64,000 nucleotides of DNA, taken from NCBI GenBank assembly GCA_036381435.1, contig DASVCW010000026.1:1-64000 (forward strand), in the 5' to 3' direction. The notes under the pieces are model-generated. The model worked only from the letters and a program-made list of their open reading frames with translations. It did not search any database and was not told the DNA's origin. Positions 51,240-59,788 of this stretch are shown here, one piece after another. A program made the position numbers and the translations under genes. The stretch comes from Fodinibius sp036381435 (GTDB lineage: Bacteria > Bacteroidota > Rhodothermia > Balneolales > Balneolaceae). Within the stretch, counting starts at the first letter, position 1; each line of letters begins with the position of its first letter.

Positions 51240-52970
51240 TCAATTAACCTTGACCACAATCAAAGTGATATCGTCGTACTGAATACCGCGGGAGAACCAC
51301 TGAACATCATCGATAATAGCCTGTTGAATTTCCTGAGCTGATTTTCCCCGGTTTTTTTTGATGCATTCTATCAGCCGCAGTTCTCCGAACTCTTCGGTTT
51401 GCTCTTTATTCATAGCCTCTGTGACACCATCCGTGTAAAAAACCAGGAGATCATCGGACTCAAGGTTGATTCGCTGTTCTTTGTAAGGAGTCATGGTTGG
51501 CATGGCTCCCAAAATAAGTCCGCCTTCGGTTAACTCTTCGGGGTGATCCGACCCTGCCTTAAACCAAACCGGGGGATTATGTCCCGCATTTACAAAACGA
51601 AATTCCGATTTTAAATCATCAAAAATGCCCCAGAAAAAGGTAATAAACTTATCAGCGGGCGTATTTTGGTAAATAATGTCGTTAATCTGTCCCGAGGCTT
51701 CGCTAAGGGTGATATCAATAGGAAGCAGTACATGTAACATGGCTTGGAGGTTGGCCATCAAGAGTGAAGCAGGAATGCCTTTCCCGGTTACATCACCAAT
51801 AGCAAAAAGCAGTTGATTGCCCGGGGTTTTGAGAATATCAAAGTAATCACCGCCCACTTGGTAAGATGAGATATTTTTAGCTGAAATATCGAGCTTCCCG
51901 AATTCCGGGATGGGATCGGGCAGTAAACCTTGTTGAATGCTTTTGGCAATAGCCAACTCTTCTTCGATACGTTCTTTTTCAATCCGCGCTTCCAGCAAAT
52001 AGGTTTTTTGAATGGAAAGAACCGCCAGATTACCCAGCGAACGCAGGAAATGGTAGTCCGAAGTAGTATATTCTTCTTTGTTTGCACGCGCACCAAAGCC
52101 CACCAAGGCAATCTTTTCACTCTGAAAATGAAGCCCGATAACAGCTTTAATGTCATTTTTTTTAAGGAAGGGAACTTCACCGTTCAGTTCATCATTCACT
52201 TCAATCAGATCCTGATCAAGTTCAAAAAGTTTATTAATGCTTTGGGATGAAATTTTTCCCTGAATACCACTTGTTGCTACTACCTCGGTTTGGCCTTCAC
52301 TCTTTAAAACAAAAAAGAACTTTCTGATCAGCATTTGCCCCAGCATGGCAAATTTGAAAATGCGAATAATCTCATCACGATCAACCATAATGTTAAAATC
52401 TTTGCTGAGGTCGAACAGTGTGTTTAACTCATACACTTTTTTGTCCAGCATTCGGTTGATGCGGCGAAGCTCGGTAAACATGCGCGAATTAGCGATGGCA
52501 ACCGAAGAGATAATCGACAGGCTTTCAACAAATTCAATTTCACGGCGACTCAAGGCTTCTTTGTTGCCCTTGGAACCAAGACAAAGAAAGCCGATGTGGT
52601 TATTGCTGGTTTGCAGGTTGAAAAAGGTACATTCTTTATCACCCTTGATAACTTCCGGCATTTCGACATCATCAATGCCACATTGAATAACTGGTTTTTT
52701 CTTAACATCAGGATTATCAAAGGAGATAATTTCGCCCTCGGGAATGCAATTCCTGCCCTTTGACTTTGAAACAATGTACTTATCACTTGCGGGCTGGTAA
52801 ATAAGGACCATGCCTCTGGTTACCATTAATTTACCCATAGTGATGAGCAACAGGTTATTTAGCACAAAATCCATGTCGTGTGATTCGACCAGCAGGCGGG
52901 ATGTTTCGAGCAACGTTTTTAGCTCAAAACGAGAATGGCGGCCATCATCTAAATCGGGAAAGCGCTTCAA
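51240..52970 (-). CDS. GAF-domain PP2C phosphatase of SpoIIE/RsbU type
   Basis: A 576-residue protein. Two GAF-like sensor regions (about 15-175 and 190-335) are followed by a linker helix (EEELAIAKSIQQGLLPDPIP). The SpoIIE phosphatase domain has ISSYQVGGDYFDILKTPGNQ, LLFAIGDVTGKGIPASLLMA, FVNAGHNPPVWF and DDLLVFYTDGVTEAMN, which supply the metal-binding Asp residues. It would dephosphorylate the STAS protein encoded two genes upstream, releasing the anti-sigma kinase. It follows the kinase gene by 4 bp. No membrane helix is seen, so it is cytosolic. Confidence 0.93.
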   Translation of the reverse strand: MKRFPDLDDGRHSRFELKTLLETSRLLVESHDMDFVLNNLLLITMGKLMVTRGMVLIYQPASDKYIVSKSKGRNCIPEGEIISFDNPDVKKKPVIQCGIDDVEMPEVIKGDKECTFFNLQTSNNHIGFLCLGSKGNKEALSRREIEFVESLSIISSVAIANSRMFTELRRINRMLDKKVYELNTLFDLSKDFNIMVDRDEIIRIFKFAMLGQMLIRKFFFVLKSEGQTEVVATSGIQGKISSQSINKLFELDQDLIEVNDELNGEVPFLKKNDIKAVIGLHFQSEKIALVGFGARANKEEYTTSDYHFLRSLGNLAVLSIQKTYLLEARIEKERIEEELAIAKSIQQGLLPDPIPEFGKLDISAKNISSYQVGGDYFDILKTPGNQLLFAIGDVTGKGIPASLLMANLQAMLHVLLPIDITLSEASGQINDIIYQNTPADKFITFFWGIFDDLKSEFRFVNAGHNPPVWFKAGSDHPEELTEGGLILGAMPTMTPYKEQRINLESDDLLVFYTDGVTEAMNKEQTEEFGELRLIECIKKNRGKSAQEIQQAIIDDVQWFSRGIQYDDITLIVVKVN

Positions 52971-52974
52971 AACG

Positions 52975-53388
52975 TTATTTCTTTTTTGTCATGCGGATTT
53001 CATTAACCGAATCTTCGGTTTTGTATTCTACACGGTCCATCAACTCTTTAATCAGATATACGCCCACTCCGCCTCGTTTTCGCTGCTTTATTTTTTTGCA
53101 TATATCGGGCTTAGAGTAGCTTTCGGGATCAAAAGAGCCTCCGGTATCAAGCAGTGATACCCAAAATTCATTGTCATCGTAACCGAGTTTGATATCTACT
53201 GACTTTTTAGAATCACCTTTATAAGCGTGCTTGATGATATTCGTATACGCTTCGTCTACTGCCAGACAAATATCTGCCACAGCATCATCATTGCAGCCAC
53301 AGGCGACAGCATGTCCTGCTACAAAATCGCGAACGCGGGCCAGATGCGCAGTAGAAGCCTTAACCGATATTTTAAATGATTTTGGCAA
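52975..53388 (-). CDS. RsbW-like anti-sigma serine kinase (HATPase)
   Basis: A protein of about 137 residues with a GHKL ATPase domain: N-box AVDEAYTNIIKHAYKG, D-x-G box SLLDTGGSFD and G2 box RGGVGVYLIKELMD. Such kinases bind either a sigma factor or a phosphorylatable STAS antagonist. The frame extends to 53490 inside the STAS gene without a family-like sequence. A TTG at 53388, 7 nt after the STAS stop (53396), is the likely start. Middle gene of the operon STAS-kinase-phosphatase. Confidence 0.85.
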   Translation of the reverse strand: MPKSFKISVKASTAHLARVRDFVAGHAVACGCNDDAVADICLAVDEAYTNIIKHAYKGDSKKSVDIKLGYDDNEFWVSLLDTGGSFDPESYSKPDICKKIKQRKRGGVGVYLIKELMDRVEYKTEDSVNEIRMTKKK

Positions 53389-53395
53389 GTCGTTT

Positions 53396-53755
53396 CTATT
53401 CGTTTGCGTCAGTTTTAAATTTCGCGATGGCGTCAGCCTCTTCCTGCACGATATCGTAGAGAGTAGGGAATCCCAGCAGATCAAACACATTGTACACCTT
53501 AGGACTCATGTTGCTTAATTTGATGTCGCCTCCGAGCGTTCGTACATCTTCGATATAGGCCATAAACACACCAAGTCCTGCACTTGCGATATAATCAAGA
53601 TTCCGGCAGTTCACAATAATTTGATGTTGATCCCGGTCGATCAGCTTTTTAAGTGAATTTTCTAATTGTGATGCCGTATGAGCATCCAGCTCACCGCTTA
53701 GTTCCAGTACATCAAAAGTGTTTATCTTTTTGTGATTGATTTTAAAGTTTTTCAT
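53396..53755 (-). CDS. STAS-domain anti-sigma factor antagonist (RsbV-like)
   Basis: A 119-residue single STAS domain: INHKKINTFDVLELSGELDA, HQIIVNCRNLDYIASAGLGV and FMAYIEDVRTLGGDIKLSNM. The phosphorylatable Ser lies in DYIASAGLG. It competes with a sigma factor or other target for the downstream kinase and is reactivated by the SpoIIE-type phosphatase. First gene of the partner-switching operon. The controlled sigma factor is not encoded here. Confidence 0.92.
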   Translation of the reverse strand: MKNFKINHKKINTFDVLELSGELDAHTASQLENSLKKLIDRDQHQIIVNCRNLDYIASAGLGVFMAYIEDVRTLGGDIKLSNMSPKVYNVFDLLGFPTLYDIVQEEADAIAKFKTDANE

Positions 53756-53910
53756 TACAGCGAATTTATATTAGAAGTCTGTTCCCGATGATTTAGCTAT
53801 AAACATAAAAAATTTTATGAACATGGTACGTAAAAAAAGAGGTAATGAATAAACTTTTGTGGGATGATTTTCAACTGACAAGTTTACGAAAAAGGGGGAG
53901 AAAGGGTTCA

Positions 53911-53946
53911 AAAAAATAAGGCCTCACAAGTATCAGTTGTGAGGCC
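53911..53946 (-). terminator. Terminator of the alpha/beta hydrolase gene
   Basis: GGCCTCACAA (53920-53929) and TTGTGAGGCC (53937-53946) form a perfect 10 bp stem. On the minus strand it is followed by TTATTTTTTT. It lies 117 bp beyond the hydrolase stop and upstream of the STAS operon. Confidence 0.9.
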
Positions 53947-54062
53947 CTGACTATTCATCAAGAGAGACGCTACTTGAGCGCACTTCAATATACATCATTT
54001 TTTGATAGTAGCACAAGTATTTTTAACAATAAAAAGTTGGGTTAGAATAAAGTTGAGCAAGA

Positions 54063-54995
54063 TTAATTAATGCCTGTAGTTGCTTGTGAGACAACCATTT
54101 CAATAAATTCACGTGTTTTTATAATAACCTCTTCTACAGATTTTGATAAAAAATAACTACAAATCACGTGCGTTTGTGCGTGCGGAAAGTTCGTAAATCT
54201 TAAAAATTGTGCGCGGGTTCCAAGTTCCTCCCTCATTTTTTTAACGGCTGAAACAGAAACGACATTGTCCTGCTCAAAAAAATTTTTATAATAATAACCG
54301 GCAAACACAGGACATTGAACTTTCGAAAATAATTCTTTCTTCATGTGATGCTGCACCAAAGCTCCCAATGCTAAAGCTCCCCGAAGGGCGTAAGAGTCAT
54401 ACCAAATTTGGTTTTCAACCCCTGTGTTTTGATGCTTTTTCATAATATGATTTTCACCCGGAAATATTTTGAGCAGTTTCCGGAACCAGCTTTTTGTCAG
54501 CAACTTTTCACGTGAACCATAAAAATTGATAAGCGGTGAATAGAGAATTAGAGCCTCAATTTCTTGCTTCAACTGCTGCTGGGCTGCAAGAAACAGAGCC
54601 AAAGAAGCACCGGTTGATGTACCCATTAAAATCACTTTTTTTCCGATTCGCCGGCCTATTTCAAAGGCGAATCGGGCTGAATGAAGAAGCTTTTCTTCTG
54701 TTAAATGCAACAGGGGTGAATCCGCATTCATCCCATGCTCTTCAAGACGCGCTAAAAATAGATTATAGCCGAACTTTTTCGCTATTTTTTGATGGACAGG
54801 ATATCCTTCAAGACGCGATGCCCGGAAACCGTGAAGATAAACAATTGAAAGATCTGTTTTTTGATATGGAGATGTAGAATTCCATACAATTTTAGCATTG
54901 GTATCAGGCTTCAAGTCAGACTTTGATTCCCGTTCCGCCAAAAAATCATCCAGCTTTGAAAGCTGGCCGGGAATACTGCTCCAGAGTTCATCCAT
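54063..54995 (-). CDS. Alpha/beta-hydrolase fold protein
   Basis: A 310-residue soluble protein. The oxyanion-region motif is DLSIVYLHGFRASRLEGYPV. The nucleophile elbow is ILMGTSTGASLALFLA (GxSxG with Ser ~130). The late active-site His is within FTNFPHAQTHVICSYFL. A HxxHGMNAD-like stretch (ARLEEHGMNADSPLLHL) is typical of carboxylesterase/monoacylglycerol-lipase-like members. There is no signal peptide. Substrate unknown. Confidence 0.85.
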   Translation of the reverse strand: MDELWSSIPGQLSKLDDFLAERESKSDLKPDTNAKIVWNSTSPYQKTDLSIVYLHGFRASRLEGYPVHQKIAKKFGYNLFLARLEEHGMNADSPLLHLTEEKLLHSARFAFEIGRRIGKKVILMGTSTGASLALFLAAQQQLKQEIEALILYSPLINFYGSREKLLTKSWFRKLLKIFPGENHIMKKHQNTGVENQIWYDSYALRGALALGALVQHHMKKELFSKVQCPVFAGYYYKNFFEQDNVVSVSAVKKMREELGTRAQFLRFTNFPHAQTHVICSYFLSKSVEEVIIKTREFIEMVVSQATTGIN

Positions 54996-55093
54996 AATAG
55001 TAGTTTATAAAAAGCACAGTTAGCGTGAAAGATGCGATCTGAGGGTTCCTGTCAGTGTTGCTTTAGAGTCAGAAGCTAAATACGTTATTAAAC

Positions 55094-55128
55094 AAAAAAA
55101 GCACCGGGATGAGTATCCGCGGTGCTTT
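55094..55128 (-). terminator. Terminator of the SPOR lipoprotein gene
   Basis: AAAGCACCG (55098-55106) and CGGTGCTTT (55120-55128) pair, with an inner GGAT/ATCC. On the minus strand the stem is followed by a run of seven T. Confidence 0.9.
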
Positions 55129-55148
55129 ATAATTAGACAACATAAAGC

Positions 55149-55664
55149 CTAAACATTCTGAGGTTCCCCTTCATTAGCCATTGAAATCCATGAGTTGGTA
55201 TTCATATTCCGCTGAAGCTTAGCCTGTAACTTCTCGGCCATTTGCAGAGTGGCTGTACGTCCCAGTCGTACCCGAAACCAGATATTGCCGGTTTCCTCTT
55301 TTCCGAACTTTACAACATAAGCGTTTTCATATCCTCGTTCCTGCCATGTTTGAGCCAGCATTTCTGCCTTATCAAGAGAACGCCACGCACCCACCTGAAC
55401 CGCAAAAGCACCACTGGGAGCGAATTCAATACGGTTTAGTTCCTCCAGTTCACGTTGCCGTTGTTTCGCAGCAGCAATACTATCCTGGCGCTGTTGTTCC
55501 AACCTTGCTTGGCGCTGCTGTTCTAACCGCACCTGGCGGACTTGCTCAAGTGAATCCTGTCGAGCTTGCTCACGCTGTCTGATTTCCTCTTCACTCGGGC
55601 CACAAGCATTTAACAAACTGATTGAAATAGCCGACGTCACTAAAAAAATTACTATTCGTTTCAT
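55149..55664 (-). CDS. SPOR-domain lipoprotein
   Basis: A 171-residue protein with a lipoprotein signal (IVIFLVTSAISISLLNAC). A highly charged Arg/Gln/Glu coiled region with VRLEQQRQ/ARLEQQRQ repeats spans residues ~25-75, followed by a SPOR domain (AFAVQVGAWRSLDKAEMLAQ, then YVVKFGKEETGNIWFRVRLG). SPOR domains bind denuded glycan strands at division sites. The frame opens 20 codons upstream, but the lipoprotein signal fixes the ATG at 55664. It is the second SPOR protein in this window besides the usher-like one. Confidence 0.9.
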   Translation of the reverse strand: MKRIVIFLVTSAISISLLNACGPSEEEIRQREQARQDSLEQVRQVRLEQQRQARLEQQRQDSIAAAKQRQRELEELNRIEFAPSGAFAVQVGAWRSLDKAEMLAQTWQERGYENAYVVKFGKEETGNIWFRVRLGRTATLQMAEKLQAKLQRNMNTNSWISMANEGEPQNV

Positions 55665-56030
55665 AGGATGATTGTTTTTGATTGAAATAATAATAGTACC
55701 CCTAAGTTTAATAAAAATGTACAATACACAGTTTTATTAAACAAAAATATATTTACAGCTATAATAACTGTTTAGCATTAAAATAAAAACTTGATGAAAT
55801 TGCTGCTATTTTTGCTCATAAATTTTCTATGCGAGTCATCCCCTGCCCCTCGAAGGGGACTTATCCCTCTTGAGGAGGGTATCTAACAGGTTTTTTAAGC
55901 TCAAGGTGGCACTTGGGGAAGCTCCTGACACCTTAAACCGTACTATTTATTTCAGCTAAAAAGGTTGCTATCAAGCCTCTTTCTATTTAGATTTAGTCTA
56001 CATTAATCACGCCTTACAGCCATCTAAAGC
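55665..56030. other. Divergent intergenic region with two repeat hairpins
   Basis: No coding frame. It holds a CCCCTCGAAGGGG/CCCTCTTGAGGAGGG double hairpin (55845-55888) and the second copy of the AGGTG-CACTT hairpin (55913-55944). The stretch 55700-55840 is AT-rich and probably contains the SPOR-gene promoter. Confidence 0.55.
55913..55944. repeat. AGGTGCC-type hairpin repeat, copy 2
   Basis: AAGGTG (55913-55918) pairs with CACCTT (55939-55944), and CACTT with AAGCTC-like bases inside; the loop is GGGG. Same plan as 36341-36375. Confidence 0.55.
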
Positions 56031-56102
56031 ATTATTATAGGCACACAATTACATAGAAAATCTCCGCCCTGGTATCTCCTGATTTTTGCGACAACCGTTG
56101 CT

Positions 56103-57608
56103 GTGGGCGTTTTACTGCCATTGGCTTATTTGCTTATCCGGGCATTTGGCGCTTCACCCGAGATGTTAAACAATGTCGTTTTCCGGATGCGCAACTTATG
56201 GTTACTGGTCAATACATTGTTGCTAACCGGGGGAGTTTTAGTTTTGGATGCCTTCATTGCTCTACCGCTGGCTTATCTTTCAGTTCGGTGCAAAGTATGG
56301 GGGCGGCGATTCATCACTCTGCTCGGCGTTTTGCCGCTCGCCATTCCCGGCTATGTGATGGCTTATGCTTTGTTAGGCCTCGGGGGGTACAACGGCACTT
56401 TTAATGCCTGGTTTGACTGGAATTTTCCCCGAATTAATGGCTTTAGCGGTTCATTGATCGTCTTGACCATCTGTACTTTTCCTTATTTATATCTGAATCT
56501 GCGCACCGCATTATTGGGTTTAGATCCATCCATTGAAGAAGCATCACGCTCATTGGGACATGATGCCCGGTCTACTTTTTTTAAGGTAATCCTGCCCCAG
56601 CTAAAACCGGCATTCCTGGCGGGGGGATTGCTCATCAGCCTCCATGTAATTGGTGATTTCGGAACCGTTTCCCTGATGCGTTTTGAAACCTTCAGCTATG
56701 CCCTTTACCTGCAATATATCGCTGCCTACGATCGTATTTACGCTGCCTGGCTGGCGCTGATGCTTTTAGCTTTAACAACGGGAGCTTTAGTTCTTGAATA
56801 TAAGCTGCTGAAAAAAGCAATTTACTACCGCTTAAGTCGTGGGGTAGCCCGCGCAAAAACCTTCTTAAAACTAGGCCGATGGACTATCCCCGCTTACACT
56901 TTTGTAGGCGTTCTGTTTCTCGTCGCGATTGCCTTACCGGTTTCTTCTATCATTTTTTGGTTAAATCAGACTGCTTTTTCATCTGTTTTTGGTGACTTGT
57001 TTCAGGCCTTTCTCAACTCTGTGAAAGCTTCGGCACCTGCTGCTGCTTTAACCACCTTTTTAGCCTTGCCGCTGGCTTATATCGGCGTGCGATACAAAAC
57101 CAAGCTAAGTGATCCCCTTGAGCGGGTTGCTTATCTCGGTTACGCCACACCGCCGCTCGCTTTCGCCCTTGCCTTCGTTTTCTTCTCACTCTACGTGTCA
57201 ACGGCTTTATATCAATCGCTTTTGCTGTTGATCATCGCCTATTCTCTTCACTTTTTGGCTGAGGGAATCGGCCCTGTACGCAGTTCATTATACCAGGCGC
57301 CGCCCAAACTCGAAGAAGCAGCCCGTTCGCTGGGCTATTCAACCATAAAATCATTCTTTAAAGTTACCTTCCCTTTATTGCGCGGGGGAATTATCGCCTC
57401 CACTGCATTGGTTTTTTTATCAGCAATGAAAGAACTTTCCATTACGTTTTTATTGTCACCCATCGGGTTCGATACGCTGGCACTTAATGTTTGGGAATAT
57501 ACGGGTGAAGCGATGTTTGCCCTGGCAGCTCCTTACGCTTTAACAATTTTATTATTTTCTTCCTTATTTGTAGGATTTTTGTTCTCTAAAGAATGGAAAC
57601 AAACATGA
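56103..57608 (+). CDS. Ferric-iron-type ABC transporter permease (FbpB-like, fused double domain)
   Basis: A permease of at least 501 residues with two BPD_transp_1 modules and about 12 helices. The EAA loops are EEASRSLGHDARSTFFKVIL (~residues 140-160) and EEAARSLGYSTIKSFFKVTF (~residues 405-425). It moves the substrate, likely Fe(III), thiamine or a similar anion, across the inner membrane with the ATPase encoded next. The first canonical start is GTG at 56103. It would cut TM1: the frame upstream back to 56028 reads like coding sequence (TQLHRKSPPWYLLIFATT), but has no ATG, GTG or TTG. A rare ATT or ATA start at 56031-56039 or an upstream frameshift is possible. No binding-protein gene is adjacent. 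Confidence 0.85.
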   Translation: MGVLLPLAYLLIRAFGASPEMLNNVVFRMRNLWLLVNTLLLTGGVLVLDAFIALPLAYLSVRCKVWGRRFITLLGVLPLAIPGYVMAYALLGLGGYNGTFNAWFDWNFPRINGFSGSLIVLTICTFPYLYLNLRTALLGLDPSIEEASRSLGHDARSTFFKVILPQLKPAFLAGGLLISLHVIGDFGTVSLMRFETFSYALYLQYIAAYDRIYAAWLALMLLALTTGALVLEYKLLKKAIYYRLSRGVARAKTFLKLGRWTIPAYTFVGVLFLVAIALPVSSIIFWLNQTAFSSVFGDLFQAFLNSVKASAPAAALTTFLALPLAYIGVRYKTKLSDPLERVAYLGYATPPLAFALAFVFFSLYVSTALYQSLLLLIIAYSLHFLAEGIGPVRSSLYQAPPKLEEAARSLGYSTIKSFFKVTFPLLRGGIIASTALVFLSAMKELSITFLLSPIGFDTLALNVWEYTGEAMFALAAPYALTILLFSSLFVGFLFSKEWKQT

Positions 57609-58651
57609 AAAACTTATTGAATGTTAAAAATTTAACGAAAGCCTTTGATGAAAGTGGACCGGTGGTCGATACGCTTAATTTCGAGGTGCAGGAACATGAA
57701 ATTTTTGCCCTGCTTGGTCCCAGCGGATGTGGAAAGACTACTTGTCTGCGGCTTATCTCAGGTTTTGAGCACGCCGATAAGGGTGAAGTGAAATTGGAAG
57801 ACAAGTTGCTCGAATCTCCTGATATCCATGTAGCCCCTCAGGATCGAGGAATCGGCTTCGTCTTTCAGGATTATGCCCTTTTCCCGCATCTGAATGTTCT
57901 TGACAATGTTGCTTTTGGTCTCACCGGTATCCCAAAATACAAGCGCAAGGTGTATGCCGAAGAAGTACTTTGCCGAACAGGCATGGGCGATTACAAAGAC
58001 CGAAGCCCCGAAGCTCTTTCCGGCGGACAGCAACAGCGTGTGGCCCTGGCGCGGGCAATAGCCCCCAAACCTAAACTCGTGCTGCTTGATGAACCGTTTT
58101 CCAATCTCGACGCTATGCTTCGTAATAACATGCGAAAAGAAGTGCGTAGCATTCTCAAAAAAGCCGGCATGAGTGCTTTGCTCGTCACGCATGATCAGGA
58201 AGAAGCCCTGTCATTTGCCGATCGCATTGCAGTGATGAATAACGGCAAAATTGAGCAAATCGGAACACCCGAAGAAGTCTATTATCATCCCAAAACAAAA
58301 TTTGTAGCTCAATTTCTGGGACGTACTAACCTTTTTCATGCCGAGGCTACCGGTGGTGCCGAAGTAAGCACCAGCCTTGGCACAATGAGTTTAAATTGTG
58401 ATGCCTGCGGCCGCGTGCTTTGTTCCATTCGTCCCGAGCATTTAACACTCGAAAAAGCTACAGATCAAAGTCCTGAAAAAGTGGGCACCATAGTTGCCCG
58501 GGAATTTTATGGCCACGACATTACCTATCACGTGCAGCTTCGGGATGAAAAATATTTGGTTCATACCGATAATCGTGTAATTTTCGAAGAGAATGACGCT
58601 GTTGTCATTAAACCGTTAGAAAATGCGGTTCTTCTGGAAAACATAAATTAA
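57605..58651 (+). CDS. ABC transporter ATP-binding protein (FbpC/PotA-like)
   Basis: A 348-residue ATPase. It has Walker A GPSGCGKTT, Q-loop VFQDYALFPHLNVLDNVAFG, signature LSGGQQQRVALARAIA, Walker B LVLLDEPFSNLDAM and H-loop ALLVTHDQEEALSFAD. A C-terminal TOBE-type domain starts around residue 235 (FVAQFLGRTNLFHAEATGGA). It couples to the upstream permease by an ATGA overlap (57605-57608). An ATG at 57593 is an alternative start. Confidence 0.95.
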   Translation: MKNLLNVKNLTKAFDESGPVVDTLNFEVQEHEIFALLGPSGCGKTTCLRLISGFEHADKGEVKLEDKLLESPDIHVAPQDRGIGFVFQDYALFPHLNVLDNVAFGLTGIPKYKRKVYAEEVLCRTGMGDYKDRSPEALSGGQQQRVALARAIAPKPKLVLLDEPFSNLDAMLRNNMRKEVRSILKKAGMSALLVTHDQEEALSFADRIAVMNNGKIEQIGTPEEVYYHPKTKFVAQFLGRTNLFHAEATGGAEVSTSLGTMSLNCDACGRVLCSIRPEHLTLEKATDQSPEKVGTIVAREFYGHDITYHVQLRDEKYLVHTDNRVIFEENDAVVIKPLENAVLLENIN

Positions 58652-58662
58652 AAGGAGGTAAA

Positions 58663-58947
58663 ATGGATTTCATTTTGCTTTTAATTATTGCGGCTATCTG
58701 TGGAGCTATTGGACAAAGCATTGCAGGGTATTCAATGGGCGGATGTCTGGCCTCTATTGCCGTGGGCTTTATAGGCGCTCTGATTGGCGAATGGCTGGCT
58801 AAACTAATGGATCTCACCTACATTTTTCCCGTCACCATAAATGGTGAACCTTTTCCTGTTATTTGGGCTATTTTAGGTTCCGCTATTTTTTCTTTAGCTG
58901 TAGGATTGATAAGAAGGGGACGAAATCCTTTTAATAAAGAGGAGTAG
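58663..58947 (+). CDS. GlsB/YeaQ-like small membrane protein (transglycosylase-associated family)
   Basis: A 94-residue protein with three helices and glycine-zipper repeats (FILLLIIAAICGAIGQSIAG, then GCLASIAVGFIGALIGEWLA). It ends in a basic tail, RRGRNPFNKEE. The ribosome binding site AGGAGGT at 58653-58659 is a perfect anti-Shine-Dalgarno match, unusual for this window, which suggests strong translation. It lies 11 bp after the ABC ATPase gene. Family function is unknown; members are stress-induced in other bacteria. Confidence 0.85.
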   Translation: MDFILLLIIAAICGAIGQSIAGYSMGGCLASIAVGFIGALIGEWLAKLMDLTYIFPVTINGEPFPVIWAILGSAIFSLAVGLIRRGRNPFNKEE

Positions 58948-59062
58948 CTAAAAGAAAATATTCTTTTCGATGTCACAGAGTTCCCACGGAGAGAGCGCTG
59001 AGAAACACAAAGAAAGATTACTGTTCGGGGATTGATGAATTCTTTTCACGTTTCACGTCTGT

Positions 59063-59581
59063 TCAATTCTCAGAAAAATCCTGGTTATAAGGATTTTTAT
59101 CAAACCCGGGCGTAACCTGAATAAAGCCGTGGCTTGTAGCATTATGGCATGAGTTGCAAGCATTCACCATCTGGATAGTTCGTTTTCTGACCTCCTCCCA
59201 GTTTCTGTTCGCCAATGCCAGCTCCACAGGCTGAAGTGTGGGTACCAAAAATATGCCCATGAAGCGTGAAATATCATAACCTTCATAACCTGGAATATTT
59301 TCCCTGATTCCGGTGGCCGCGGCCCTCACTTCATGAAAATAGAAGGTGGCCAATTCATGGTTTTCGGCATCAACAGCAAGGGCGTATTTATGAGTGTAAT
59401 ATTGAAGTTGTCCCATCGCATCCGCTAATTCGGGAACTTCAGGCATGGCTCGTTGAACGCCTTCTGTTTGTGTTTCTTGAGTTTCAGGAGTTTGAGAAGT
59501 GCACTGAACCAGAAGTATCATGCAAGAAAAAATACTTAAGATGCCAATAATTTGCTTATAACCGGAACCAAAATGTGACAT
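59063..59581 (-). CDS. c-type cytochrome-like lipoprotein with one CxxCH
   Basis: A 172-residue lipoprotein (lipobox MILLVQC). The rest is helical: a Glu/Thr/Gln-rich linker, then PELADAMGQLQYYTHKYALA, FYFHEVRAAATGIRENIPGY and VRKRTIQMVNACNSCHNATS. The single heme-attachment motif CNSCH is near the C-terminus on the last helix, as in class II cytochromes (cytochrome c' fold). The tail FIQVTPGFDKNPYNQDF follows. It likely transfers electrons or binds small gases at the periplasmic face; partner unknown. Confidence 0.82.
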   Translation of the reverse strand: MSHFGSGYKQIIGILSIFSCMILLVQCTSQTPETQETQTEGVQRAMPEVPELADAMGQLQYYTHKYALAVDAENHELATFYFHEVRAAATGIRENIPGYEGYDISRFMGIFLVPTLQPVELALANRNWEEVRKRTIQMVNACNSCHNATSHGFIQVTPGFDKNPYNQDFSEN

Positions 59582-59746
59582 GAGTTTTTTGATATCAATT
59601 CGTTATTTAAAATGAGTCTAAGTATATCAAAAAATATGGAAAGTTGGGAAATTACTTCACTTTACTCTTCTAAAAACTTATACGGACATGCCATGTATCC
59701 GTACAATTTTAATTCTAAATCAGTGAGAACAGGTTTATTCAAAAAA

Positions 59747-59778
59747 GATGTAGGCCACTTAAACAAGTGGACTACATC
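59747..59778. repeat. 31-bp palindromic repeat, copy C
   Basis: GATGTAGGCCACTT (59747-59760) and AAGTGGACTACATC (59765-59778), with the same mismatch as the other copies. It lies just beyond the stop of the VWA lipoprotein gene. Confidence 0.85.
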
Positions 59779-59788
59779 AGTTCCAATT

